The notes beneath the pieces were generated by a model. That model saw only the letters and a program-made list of their open reading frames with translations. It searched no databases and was not told the origin of the DNA. The position numbers and the translations under genes are program-made. From the NCBI RefSeq assembly GCF_015704895.1, contig NZ_JADQWB010000002.1, forward strand, positions 186,001 to 250,000: DNA of 64,000 bases, given 5' to 3'. Shown piece by piece: positions 55,964 to 64,000 of the stretch; within the stretch, counting starts at the first letter, position 1, and the number at the start of each line of letters is the position of its first letter. Origin of the DNA: Agrobacterium leguminum (GTDB lineage Bacteria; Pseudomonadota; Alphaproteobacteria; Rhizobiales; Rhizobiaceae).

Positions 55964-56112
55964 GTTTTGTCTCCCTCTCCGATAGCGGCAATATAGAGGG
56001 AGCAGACATCATACCTGATGACCCAAATCAAGTTTTATTTCTCTGTTTTTCGCGCGGATTCGATCACCAAGAGTTGAAAATGGAGCGGAAATAAACATAC
56101 AAATCCGCTCAC

Positions 56113-57168
56113 TCAACTTGCAGTAAATATCAGCACTCCCTTGGGATCGATACCGAAGCGCACCGCCGTCGTCCGGGCGGGTGTGCGCTGCATCGTCCTG
56201 ACACGCAGATCGGCTGACAGTCCAGGCACGGCTATGCCAAGCTGCTCGATCTCCCCGAGGAACACACGGCTCGATATTTCGCCGGCAATTCCTTCTTTCG
56301 CCGCACCGTCCTCGATGATCGAAATCGCATTTGGGCGAACATAGGCAACGGCAGCGAGACCGTCAGGCAGATCGGACGCATCGCCCAGAAGCCCGAGCGG
56401 CGTTTCGACGCGGCCCTGTCTTACCCGGCCTTCGATCTTGTTGAAGGCGCAGAAAAAATCGGCGGCATAACGGGTTTTGGGATGATCGTGGATTTCGTAA
56501 CCCGTGCCGCTCTGTACGATGCGCCCGCGCTGCATCAGAACCACACGGTCGCCTGCCGAAAGCGCCTCTTCCGGATCATGCGTCACCATGATCGCCGTCG
56601 TGCCCAGTTGCCGCAACAGGCCGAGCGTTTCCTCGCGCACGCTGTCGCGCAATCCCCTGTCCAGATTGGAAAAGGGTTCGTCCATCAGGAGCAGGCCCGG
56701 CTGTGGGGCAAGCGCGCGGGCAAGCGCCACACGCTGTTGCTCGCCGCCCGAAAGCGTATGCGGATAACGTTTCGCCAGTTCCTGCAGGTGAACATGTTCA
56801 ATCATCTCTACGGCGCGGCGGCGGGCTTCCACCTTCGGCAAAGACCGAAGACCGAACATGACATTCTGCTCAACAGTCAGATGCGGAAACAGCGCATAAT
56901 CCTGAAAGACAAAACCGATATTGCGCTTTTCCGGCTCGATGAAAACAGCGGGACCGGCAACGACAGCGCCGTTCAGGGAAACGCTGCCATGGTCCGGTGT
57001 CTCCACGCCCGCCACGATGCGCAGCAGGGTCGATTTTCCACAGCCGGAGCGTCCCACCAGACAAATGATTTCGCCGCGTTCGACAGAAAGATCGATATCG
57101 GACAGCACTTCCGTCTCGCCGAATCTCTTCCCGACCGATTTCAGTTCAAGCGCTGCCCTGCCTGCCAT
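56113..57168 (-). CDS. fbpC: Fe(III) ABC transporter ATPase
   Basis: 351 residues from ATG 57168, which matches the usual FbpC length; the frame extends to 57282. Walker A VGRSGCGKST, signature LSGGEQQRVALARAL, Walker B LLLMDEPFSNLD, H-loop VTHDPEEAL, then a C-terminal TOBE-like domain. It lies 150 bp upstream of fbpA on the same strand, completing the importer as fbpC-fbpA-fbpB. Confidence 0.93.
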   Translation of the reverse strand: MAGRAALELKSVGKRFGETEVLSDIDLSVERGEIICLVGRSGCGKSTLLRIVAGVETPDHGSVSLNGAVVAGPAVFIEPEKRNIGFVFQDYALFPHLTVEQNVMFGLRSLPKVEARRRAVEMIEHVHLQELAKRYPHTLSGGEQQRVALARALAPQPGLLLMDEPFSNLDRGLRDSVREETLGLLRQLGTTAIMVTHDPEEALSAGDRVVLMQRGRIVQSGTGYEIHDHPKTRYAADFFCAFNKIEGRVRQGRVETPLGLLGDASDLPDGLAAVAYVRPNAISIIEDGAAKEGIAGEISSRVFLGEIEQLGIAVPGLSADLRVRTMQRTPARTTAVRFGIDPKGVLIFTAS

Positions 57169-57210
57169 TTCCAATCCTGCCCTGCTTTGCGAATTATGTT
57201 GATCGCTCAA

Positions 57211-57221
57211 ATCAGGATTAA
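57211..57221. promoter_or_regulatory. ATCAGGATTAA motif upstream of fbpC
   Basis: Second exact copy of the 11-mer found upstream of the siderophore receptor, 42 bp before the fbpC start and next to an AT-rich stretch. Confidence 0.35.
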
Positions 57222-57284
57222 AGTCAAAAAAGCCGGGCAAAATGCTTTTCCCTTCACGAGTTGGCGAGATGTGCGGCAGCAATA

Positions 57285-57300
57285 TTGACGTTTACGTTAG
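57285..57300. promoter_or_regulatory. Candidate operator TTGACGTTTACGTTAG upstream of fadD
   Basis: It carries the same ACGTTTACG core as the site before the nitronate monooxygenase gene, in the 359-bp fbpC-fadD intergenic region, 228 bp before the fadD start. The rest of this gap holds a short frame (57314-57535) judged noncoding. Confidence 0.45.
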
Positions 57301-57527
57301 AGTTAAATAGGCTTTGCCGACGAGATGGACGTCAATGGATTACGCGTCTATCATTCGTCACCGGGGAGCGAGAGGAGCGGTCGATCCGGTGACGCCACAG
57401 GGAGTTCCCTCAACCTGGCCGATTGAGCCGGCTGAATGCGGGAGCTTCGTGAACATCAGGCAGCCGAAAGCGCCCTTCACGCGTTTCAAGGAATGCGCGG
57501 CGCGACAAAGACTCTGGGAGGAGAAGC

Positions 57528-59240
57528 ATGAGTGAACTGTCCCTGGGACACCCGGAAAACGTCAGCGCGGAGAAGCGTTGGCTGGCATCCTATCCGCCGG
57601 GTGTACCTTCCGAAATCCCCGCATCCGCCCATGCCTCCCTTGTCGAACTTCTCGAAAAGAGCTGTGCGCAATTTGCCGACCGCAAGGCCTTTTCCAGCAT
57701 GGGAAAGTCCCTGACCTATCGGGAACTGGACGCTGAAACCCGCGCGGTCGCTGCCTGGCTGCAATCCAGAGGGCTGGAAAAAGGCGACCGGGTTGCCGTG
57801 ATGATGCCGAATATCCTGCAAAATCCCGTCGCGGTATACGGGATCCTGCGGGCGGGCATGATCGTGGTCAATGTCAATCCGCTCTATACCCCGCGCGAGC
57901 TGGAACACCAGCTCAAGGATTCCGGCGCAAAGGCGATCTTCGTTCTGGAAAACTTCGCCCATGTGGCCCAGCAGGCGGTGCCTAAAACCGCGGTGCGGCA
58001 TGTGGTCGTCGCAGCGATGGGCGATCTCCTCGGCCTGAAGGGACATATCGTCAATCTGGTGGTTCGCAAGGTCAAGAAACTGGTGCCCGCCTACGCCATC
58101 CCCGGTTCCATCAGCTTCAAGGCGATGCTGAAGGAAGGTCAGGGATTTTCGCTGAAGCCGGTCAGCCTCACGGCGCAGGACATCGCCTTCCTGCAATATA
58201 CCGGCGGCACAACGGGTGTATCCAAGGGTGCGGTTCTCACCCATGCCAATCTTCTGGCCAACAAGCTTCAGATCAGCCTGTGGCTGGACGCCGCCTTCAA
58301 CGGCCGAAAGGACCGCCCGGAAGTTCTCAACTTCATCTGCGCGCTGCCGCTCTGCCACATCTTCGCACTGACGGTGAATTCGCTGATGGGCATTGCGCTC
58401 GGCGGTCATAATCTGCTGATCGCCAATCCGCGCGATATTCCCGGCTTCGTAAAGGAGCTGACGCATTATCAGCCGCATGTTTTCCCCGGCATCAACACGC
58501 TTTTCAACGCGCTGATGAACAATGAAGATTTCCGCAAGCTCGATCTGTCGTCGCTTATTCTGGTTCTCGGCGGCGGCATGGCGGTGCAAAGGCCCGTTGC
58601 GGAACGCTGGCTTTCCATCGTCGGTTGCCCGATTGCCGAAGGCTACGGCCTCTCCGAGACATCGCCCGTTGCAACGGTCAATCGTCTGGATTCGACGGAA
58701 TTCAGCGGCACCATCGGTCTGCCGATTTCCTCGACCGAAATCGATATTCGCGACGAGGACGGCAACAGCCTGCCAACAGGCGAAGTCGGCGAGATCTGCA
58801 TTCGCGGGCCGCAGGTCATGGCCGGCTATTGGCAGCGGCCGGATGAAACCGCAAAAGCCATGACCGCCGACGGCTTCTTCCGCTCCGGCGACATGGGTTT
58901 CATGGACGAGCGTGGTTACACCAAGATCGTCGACCGCAAGAAGGACATGATCCTTGTTTCGGGCTTCAACGTCTATCCGAACGAGGTGGAAGAAGTGGCC
59001 GCCAGCCATCCGGGCGTGCTGGAATGTGCCGCAATCGGTGTTCCGGATGAGCATTCCGGCGAAACCGTCAAGCTTTTCGTGGTCAAGAAGGACCAGTCGC
59101 TCACGGAAGCCGAGCTCAAGGCCTTCTGCGCCAAGAACCTGACGAACTACAAAAGGCCGAAAATCATCGAGTTCCGCACCGAGTTGCCGAAATCGAATGT
59201 CGGCAAAATCTTGCGGCGCGAATTGCGCAATCTGAACTGA
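57528..59240 (+). CDS. fadD: Long-chain-fatty-acid-CoA ligase
   Basis: 570 residues of the adenylate-forming family. AMP-binding P-loop FLQYTGGTTGVSKGAVLTH, motif GYGLSETSPVAT, RSGDMGFMDERGY and the C-terminal KDMILVSGFNVYPNEVEEV and PKSNVGKILRREL. It activates long-chain fatty acids with ATP and CoA. GGGAGGAG lies upstream of the ATG. pgi follows on the same strand, 139 bp away. Confidence 0.93.
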   Translation: MSELSLGHPENVSAEKRWLASYPPGVPSEIPASAHASLVELLEKSCAQFADRKAFSSMGKSLTYRELDAETRAVAAWLQSRGLEKGDRVAVMMPNILQNPVAVYGILRAGMIVVNVNPLYTPRELEHQLKDSGAKAIFVLENFAHVAQQAVPKTAVRHVVVAAMGDLLGLKGHIVNLVVRKVKKLVPAYAIPGSISFKAMLKEGQGFSLKPVSLTAQDIAFLQYTGGTTGVSKGAVLTHANLLANKLQISLWLDAAFNGRKDRPEVLNFICALPLCHIFALTVNSLMGIALGGHNLLIANPRDIPGFVKELTHYQPHVFPGINTLFNALMNNEDFRKLDLSSLILVLGGGMAVQRPVAERWLSIVGCPIAEGYGLSETSPVATVNRLDSTEFSGTIGLPISSTEIDIRDEDGNSLPTGEVGEICIRGPQVMAGYWQRPDETAKAMTADGFFRSGDMGFMDERGYTKIVDRKKDMILVSGFNVYPNEVEEVAASHPGVLECAAIGVPDEHSGETVKLFVVKKDQSLTEAELKAFCAKNLTNYKRPKIIEFRTELPKSNVGKILRRELRNLN

Positions 59241-59379
59241 TTGTCTCGCGCAATAGGGAGAGCCGGGCGACCGGCTCTTTCTTTCGTCCCGGCCCTTTTC
59301 TTTTATCAAAGTCGCCTTGATTTGGCCGCCTGAAAAAGAATAGTTTCCTCATCCTTCCACGGAAGCCGAGGAGCACAAG

Positions 59380-61005
59380 ATGCAGGCCACCATCGAAAAA
59401 CTGAAAGCAACGGCGAGCAGCACAGCCGCAACCGATCTTCGCGCCGCCTTTGCGGCCGACGACAAGAGATTCAGCCGTTTCAGCGCCAAATTCGATGACC
59501 TGCTGATGGACTATTCCAAATGCGCCGTGAACGAGGAAATCGTCACGCTTCTCGAACAGCTCGCACGCGAAGGCGGCGTCGAGGCCAAGCGCGAGGAGAT
59601 GTTCTCCGGCAAGGCAATCAACTTCACCGAAGACCGCGCCGTGCTGCATACCGCGCTGCGCAACCGTTCCAATACGCCGGTTCTCGTGGACGGCAAGGAC
59701 GTGATGCCTGACGTGAACGCCGTTCTTACCGCCATGGGCAAGTTTGCCGATGCCATCCGCTCCGGCTCTCTCAAGGGCGCGACTGGCAAGAAGATCACCG
59801 ACGTCATCAATATCGGCATTGGCGGTTCCGATCTCGGCCCCGTGATGGCGACGCTGGCGCTCGCGCCTTTCCATGACGGCCCGCGCGCGCATTTCGTCTC
59901 GAACATCGATGCCGCCCATATCGCCGACACGCTGAAGCTCGTCGACCCGGAAACCTCGCTGTTCATCGTCGCGTCGAAGACCTTCACCACCATCGAGACG
60001 ATGACGAACGCCGCCACCGCGCGCCGTTTCATCGCCGAGAAACTGGGTGAGGCAGCTGTCAAGCATCACTTCGCCGCCGTTTCCACCGCACTGGAAAAGG
60101 TTGCCGCCTTCGGCATCGAAAGCGACCGCATCTTCGGTTTCTGGGACTGGGTTGGCGGACGTTATTCGATCTGGTCGGCCATCGGCCTGCCGCTGATGAT
60201 CGCCATCGGGCCGGATAATTTCGGCAAGTTCCTGGATGGTGCGCACGCCATGGACAGGCACTTCCGCGAAGCGCCGATCCGCGAAAATCTGCCGATGCTG
60301 CTCGGTCTCATCGGCTTTTATAACCGCAACGTGCTGAATTATCCGACACGGGCGATCCTGCCCTATGATCAGCGTCTGTCGCGTTTCCCGGCTTATCTGC
60401 AGCAGCTTGACATGGAGTCGAACGGCAAGGGCGTCACCATCGACGGCACGCCCGTCGAAGGTCAGTCCGGCCCGGTCGTCTGGGGCGAGCCAGGCACCAA
60501 CGGCCAGCACGCCTTCTACCAGCTCATCCACCAAGGCACGAGCGTCATTCCGGCCGAATTCATGATCGCCGCCAACGGTTTCGAGCCCGAACTGCGCCAC
60601 CAGCACCAGCTTCTCATCGCCAATTGCCTGGCGCAATCGGAAGCGCTGATGAAGGGCCGCACGCTCGCCGAAGCGAAAGCCCAGCTCACCTCCAAGGGCA
60701 TGGAAGACAAACTCGCTGATTTCATCGCGCCGCATCGCGTCTTCACCGGCAACCGCCCCTCCATTACCTTCGTCTACGACAAGCTGACGCCGTTCGCGCT
60801 CGGTCGCCTGATCGCGCTCTACGAGCACCGCGTTTTCGTCGAAGGCGTGCTGTTCCGCATCAACTCCTTCGACCAGTGGGGCGTGGAGCTTGGCAAGGAA
60901 CTGGCGACCGGCCTGCTTCCCGTCGTTGAAGGCAAGGAAAGTGCAGCCGGCCATGACAGCTCGACACAGGGTCTGGTGAAGGCGCTGTCGGGACTGGCGG
61001 GCTGA
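59380..61005 (+). CDS. pgi: Glucose-6-phosphate isomerase
   Basis: 541 residues. Seen: [42 protein letters not shown], the signature [20 protein letters not shown] (catalytic His) and the C-terminal [16 protein letters not shown] with the Lys acid. It interconverts glucose-6-phosphate and fructose-6-phosphate. A clear terminator follows. Confidence 0.97.
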   Translation: MQATIEKLKATASSTAATDLRAAFAADDKRFSRFSAKFDDLLMDYSKCAVNEEIVTLLEQLAREGGVEAKREEMFSGKAINFTEDRAVLHTALRNRSNTPVLVDGKDVMPDVNAVLTAMGKFADAIRSGSLKGATGKKITDVINIGIGGSDLGPVMATLALAPFHDGPRAHFVSNIDAAHIADTLKLVDPETSLFIVASKTFTTIETMTNAATARRFIAEKLGEAAVKHHFAAVSTALEKVAAFGIESDRIFGFWDWVGGRYSIWSAIGLPLMIAIGPDNFGKFLDGAHAMDRHFREAPIRENLPMLLGLIGFYNRNVLNYPTRAILPYDQRLSRFPAYLQQLDMESNGKGVTIDGTPVEGQSGPVVWGEPGTNGQHAFYQLIHQGTSVIPAEFMIAANGFEPELRHQHQLLIANCLAQSEALMKGRTLAEAKAQLTSKGMEDKLADFIAPHRVFTGNRPSITFVYDKLTPFALGRLIALYEHRVFVEGVLFRINSFDQWGVELGKELATGLLPVVEGKESAAGHDSSTQGLVKALSGLAG

Positions 61006-61029
61006 GGGACGTTACGACCGTTATCTAAA

Positions 61030-61055
61030 AAGCCGGAGACACCTCCGGCTTTTTT
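61030..61055 (+). terminator. pgi terminator
   Basis: AAGCCGGAG (61030-61038) pairs with CTCCGGCTT (61043-61051) and is followed by T residues to 61055. Confidence 0.93.
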
Positions 61056-61066
61056 AATGTGGCGGC

Positions 61067-61795
61067 TCAAATATAAAGCGCCGCCATCTTGCGCCACGCG
61101 CCCGCCCGGTGGGCGCGGCCATCCCAGACATGCATCCGATGCCCCACCTGCTTGTCCGATAGAACCCGGCTGAGGTGATGGTTGTTGTCCAGAAACGGAT
61201 CGGCATCGCCTATGGTGAAAACCATGTCGATGCGGCGCAGGTGATCAAGCCGCCACGGGCAGGCGAGGCCCGGCAGGAAATGGCTCGGCATGTGGAAATA
61301 GATGTCGTCGTCGTAATAGCCGTCGAACAGATCGCCGAAGGATTCCACCTTCATCGTCAGGTCATAACGGCCGGAAAAGGCGACGAGCTTGCGAAAAAGA
61401 TGCGGGTGGCGGAAGACGAGGCTCGCGGCCTGAAACGCACCCAGACTGCAACCCTGCACGATCGTATCGCTATTCGGGTTTTTCTCGGCCATCAGCGGCA
61501 GCACTTCGTTCAGAATATAGTCTTCGAAGGCGGCGTGCCGGCGAATGCGATCGGCGGGATGATGCCCGGCCGCATAGAAGGTCTCTCTGGCCAGCCCCTC
61601 TATGCAATAGAGCTGAAGGTGCCCCGCCTCCAGCTTGTCGGCCAGACTGCCGACAAGACCCAGTTCCTCATATTCGAAGAAACGCCCGTCGCGGGTGGGA
61701 AACATCAGCACCTTGGCGCCGGAATGTCCGAATATTAACAGCTCCATGTCGCGATGGAGCCTTTGACTATACCAGCGGAGATATTCGCGTTTCAT
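61067..61795 (-). CDS. Alpha/beta-hydrolase, esterase D-like
   Basis: 242 residues. Nucleophile elbow VQGCSLGAFQAA (Ser in GCSLG), acid region DADPFLDNN and a C-terminal His in HVWDGRAHRAG fit esterase D / feruloyl-esterase-type hydrolases. The substrate is unknown. The start overlaps the stop of the next gene by 4 nt (ATGA), so the pair is translationally coupled. Confidence 0.85.
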   Translation of the reverse strand: MKREYLRWYSQRLHRDMELLIFGHSGAKVLMFPTRDGRFFEYEELGLVGSLADKLEAGHLQLYCIEGLARETFYAAGHHPADRIRRHAAFEDYILNEVLPLMAEKNPNSDTIVQGCSLGAFQAASLVFRHPHLFRKLVAFSGRYDLTMKVESFGDLFDGYYDDDIYFHMPSHFLPGLACPWRLDHLRRIDMVFTIGDADPFLDNNHHLSRVLSDKQVGHRMHVWDGRAHRAGAWRKMAALYI

Positions 61796-62757
61796 GGCAC
61801 CTTGAAAAACCGTCTGACCTTGTCCTTATGGACCGCATCTTGCGATGCGCTGTCAGGGTAATCGAAATGCCCGGCGTCGAGGATGAATATTTCATTAAAT
61901 TTTGATTTTGGCAGCGCATTGGCCACCGCGAACTGGCAGGGCGGCGCGACCGCCGGGTCGAAAAGCGCGGGTGCGACCAGCATCGGCACTTTTATGCGGG
62001 TGGCGGCACAGGCGGCATCGAACAGGCGCAGCGTCTCAAGCAGGTTGGCATGGGTCTTCTGATAGGTCTGGACCGCATCCGCGCTGCCGACGGTGGGTAG
62101 CGTCAGCCAGAACGGCCGGTGTCCGAACGTCGGCACGACAAGATGGCCGCGGTCTATGCGCTCGTCGAAAGGGATGGCCAGGGCACCGATGCCGCCGCCG
62201 AAACTGATGCCGCTGTAACCCACCTGCCCTTCCAACCACGGATAGAGGCTGATGAGCGTGGAAACGGCAACCCACAGATCGTCGACGCAGCCGCCGATGA
62301 TGTAGTCGTCTTTCCTGTCGATATTATAGAGAACATGAAGGGCGGGATCGGACGAGATCGGCGGACAGGCGCTCAGCGACAGCCCGCGAAAACAGGGAAA
62401 CAGCACGGCCGTTTCTTCCACCGGCACGTCGAAATCGGGTTCCCCTCGCCCACCATAACCATGGCCCACAACGAGGCCGCGACGCACCTGCCCTTCGCGC
62501 GGCAAAAGCAGCCACCCGCCGATGCGAAAACCGCCGGTGGAGGTGTAGGTCATATCGAGGACATGCCACCGGGGGTCACTGAGCCTGCTTTTGCGCAGCA
62601 CCGGCCGGGGATCCGTGGCGAGCGCGCGGCGATAGCGCTTTTTCCAGAAATCATCGAAGCCCGGCGGCGCTTCGGGCGGGGTGATGGCCAGCAGCTGCTC
62701 GCGCTGCATGCCATAGGTCGGGTCGAAATCGAAAAGATGGGACTTGGGAACGCTCAT
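61792..62757 (-). CDS. Acetyl xylan esterase (AXE1)-like hydrolase
   Basis: 321 residues from ATG 62757 (MSVPKSHLFDFDPTYGM...), the usual AXE1 start; upstream ATGs to 62862 are possible. Nucleophile elbow GYSGISFGGGIGALA, oxyanion region GHGYGGRGEPDF, acid/His part APALFDPAVAP and DAGHFDYPDSA. It probably removes acyl groups from sugar esters. It overlaps the following esterase gene, suggesting a shared pathway. Confidence 0.85.
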   Translation of the reverse strand: MSVPKSHLFDFDPTYGMQREQLLAITPPEAPPGFDDFWKKRYRRALATDPRPVLRKSRLSDPRWHVLDMTYTSTGGFRIGGWLLLPREGQVRRGLVVGHGYGGRGEPDFDVPVEETAVLFPCFRGLSLSACPPISSDPALHVLYNIDRKDDYIIGGCVDDLWVAVSTLISLYPWLEGQVGYSGISFGGGIGALAIPFDERIDRGHLVVPTFGHRPFWLTLPTVGSADAVQTYQKTHANLLETLRLFDAACAATRIKVPMLVAPALFDPAVAPPCQFAVANALPKSKFNEIFILDAGHFDYPDSASQDAVHKDKVRRFFKVP

Positions 62758-62881
62758 GCGATGCTTGTTTCGTGAAAAAACAGCGGACACAAGCTTCATA
62801 ATATCGAAATAACGGTTTTTTACGGTTCTAAAGCCGGGAAGAGTGTTGAACCACCTTTTCAAAATGGTTCAACCGCGCTCA

Positions 62882-63808
62882 TCACAAACCGATTTCATGC
62901 GCAAAGGGCGGATTCGCGCCCGCCCGCGAAACCGTCACAGCAGCAGCTTTCGCGCCCAGCGCCAGAGCCTTCCTCATCTGCTCTTCCGTCAACGAGGCAA
63001 CCTGCGCCTTGGTCAGAAGGCCCTGCATTTTCAGCGAGGCGAGAATACCGGCATCGAAGGTATCACCCGCGCCGACGGTGTCGACCACTTCCACCCGCTC
63101 GGAGGCCACTTCAACCTTCAGATTTGCGCTATACCCCACCGCGCCCTTGGCGCCACGGGTGACGACGACGAGTTTAGCACCATGGTGCAGCCAGTGGCGG
63201 GCAAGCGTGTCCTCATCGCCTTCCAGTCCGAACCAGGCAAGGTCCTCATCCGAGAATTTCACGATATCCGACATGGCCGCCATGCGGCGAATGCGGGCCA
63301 TGTGGGACTGCTTGTCCTTGATGAAGCCGGGGCGAATATTCGGATCGAGCGAGATGACGCGGCTTTCGTGCTCGCGCGTCATCAGCGCCTCATAGGTGCT
63401 GCCGCAGGGCTCCGGGATGAGGCTGATCGCACCGAAATGCAGCGCCTCGCAATCCGCGCCCAGTGCCGGAAGCTCCGCCTCGGTAATCATCCGGCCGGCG
63501 GTGTTCTCGTCATAGAAGGCATAGGTCGCATGGCCATCCACCAGCTTCACGAAGGCGATGGTGGTCGGCCGCGAAAGGGTGGCGCAATAGCTGAAGTCGA
63601 CATTGCTGGCGCGCAGGGTTTCCCGCAGGATATCGCCCATCATGTCATCGGAAAGACCCGTGAAGAAGGCGGATGGAACGCCGAGACGCCCAAGCGCAAT
63701 CGCCGTGTTGAAGACCGCTCCGCCTGCATAGGGGGCAAAACCCGCCTCACCCAGCGTCGTCTGCCGGGGCAGCATGTCGATCAGGGCTTCACCACAACAC
63801 AGGATCAT
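62882..63808 (-). CDS. PfkB-family sugar kinase, probable fructokinase
   Basis: 308 residues from ATG 63808 behind GAGGAGG. PfkB signatures: ILCCGEALIDMLP, PYAGGAVFNTAIALGRLGVPSAFFTGLSDD and the C-terminal DTVGAGDTFDAGILA with catalytic Asp. The overall pattern, including the YAFYDENTAGRM strand, is closest to fructokinases (frk-type), but substrate cannot be fixed from sequence. Confidence 0.9.
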   Translation of the reverse strand: MILCCGEALIDMLPRQTTLGEAGFAPYAGGAVFNTAIALGRLGVPSAFFTGLSDDMMGDILRETLRASNVDFSYCATLSRPTTIAFVKLVDGHATYAFYDENTAGRMITEAELPALGADCEALHFGAISLIPEPCGSTYEALMTREHESRVISLDPNIRPGFIKDKQSHMARIRRMAAMSDIVKFSDEDLAWFGLEGDEDTLARHWLHHGAKLVVVTRGAKGAVGYSANLKVEVASERVEVVDTVGAGDTFDAGILASLKMQGLLTKAQVASLTEEQMRKALALGAKAAAVTVSRAGANPPFAHEIGL

Positions 63809-63908
63809 TACGGTCCTCCTCAAAACAGCAAATCAAATGGACTTAAATCGATTTAGACGAAGATCGATCGGAAGGCCAGCCGCAAAACCGGGCTGGCCGC
63901 ATCCGAAA

Positions 63909-64000
63909 TTAAGATTGCGGCAATTCGCTGACACCGCCGCGTTTTGCCGACCACGGCAGCGGGTTATCGAGGAAGGCTTCGACCTCGGAGAGGGTCTTTT
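63909..64000 (-). CDS. C-terminal end of an unidentified protein (cut by window edge)
   Basis: A minus-strand frame entering from the right edge ends with TAA at 63911-63909. The visible 29 residues are TLSEVEAFLDNPLPWSAKR followed by GGVSELPQS. The fragment is too short for identification; the neighbouring sugar kinase suggests a carbohydrate-related gene, which is inference. Confidence 0.4.
   Translation of the reverse strand, partial: KTLSEVEAFLDNPLPWSAKRGGVSELPQS

Noticed and set aside
57314-57535. 73-codon plus-strand frame before fadD
   Set aside because: No ribosome binding site or recognisable composition, and it overlaps the fadD start; treated as leader sequence.

Overview
The window looks like chromosomal DNA of a Rhizobiaceae alphaproteobacterium, most probably Agrobacterium or a close relative. 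It is GC-rich and coding-dense. A SAM-II riboswitch stands in front of metZ, and the cell-cycle regulator gcrA has a promoter region full of GANTC sites. The phosphate genes run phoR-pstSCAB-phoU-phoB, and there is a long-form dCTP deaminase. No species or strain is asserted.

Layout. 1-5.7 kb: an AhpD-like protein, tandem YitT membrane proteins, a TPR-methyltransferase, a CAP-domain lipoprotein, a palindromic intergenic repeat, and pyrD with a DUF952 gene. 5.9-7.3 kb: a NarL-type response regulator and an S24/LexA-like repressor with an inverted repeat upstream. 7.4-14 kb: a surface-polysaccharide cluster (NodB-type deacetylase, O-antigen ligase/polymerase, flippase, processive GT2) that encloses an orphan solute-binding protein. 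14.1-15.2 kb: a glycine-rich hydrophobic protein and aquaporin Z.

15.3-28.0 kb is the accessory part. On the minus strand lies a two-partner secretion / contact-dependent-inhibition-type locus: TpsB transporter, small lipoprotein, a 2440-residue CdiA/FhaB-like exoprotein ending in an LHH (HNH/Endo VII) nuclease toxin, and a SUKH immunity protein. Downstream come what look like orphan immunity genes, one of them frameshifted, and a lipoprotein. One edge carries a decayed serine recombinase and the other a tRNA-Gly(CCC), which suggests acquisition by transfer.

28.1-46.3 kb is core metabolism and regulation: dcd, riboswitch-controlled metZ, apaG, hslO, argF-argD, gcrA, the Pho regulon with a PHO box before pstS, polyphosphate kinase 2, and a conserved membrane protein. 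46.5-50.7 kb: nitronate monooxygenase, tRNA-Thr(CGT), several very small membrane or lipoproteins, a PRC-barrel protein and an AraC regulator. 50.8-57.2 kb is an iron-uptake block: a TonB-dependent siderophore receptor and an Fe(III) ABC transporter (fbpB, fbpA, fbpC). 57.5-64 kb: fadD, pgi, two alpha/beta-hydrolase esterases and a PfkB sugar kinase, with a truncated gene at the right edge.

The strongest candidate for a distinctive system is the TpsB-lipoprotein-TpsA/toxin-immunity locus with its degraded immunity array. No wholly new system could be shown from sequence alone.
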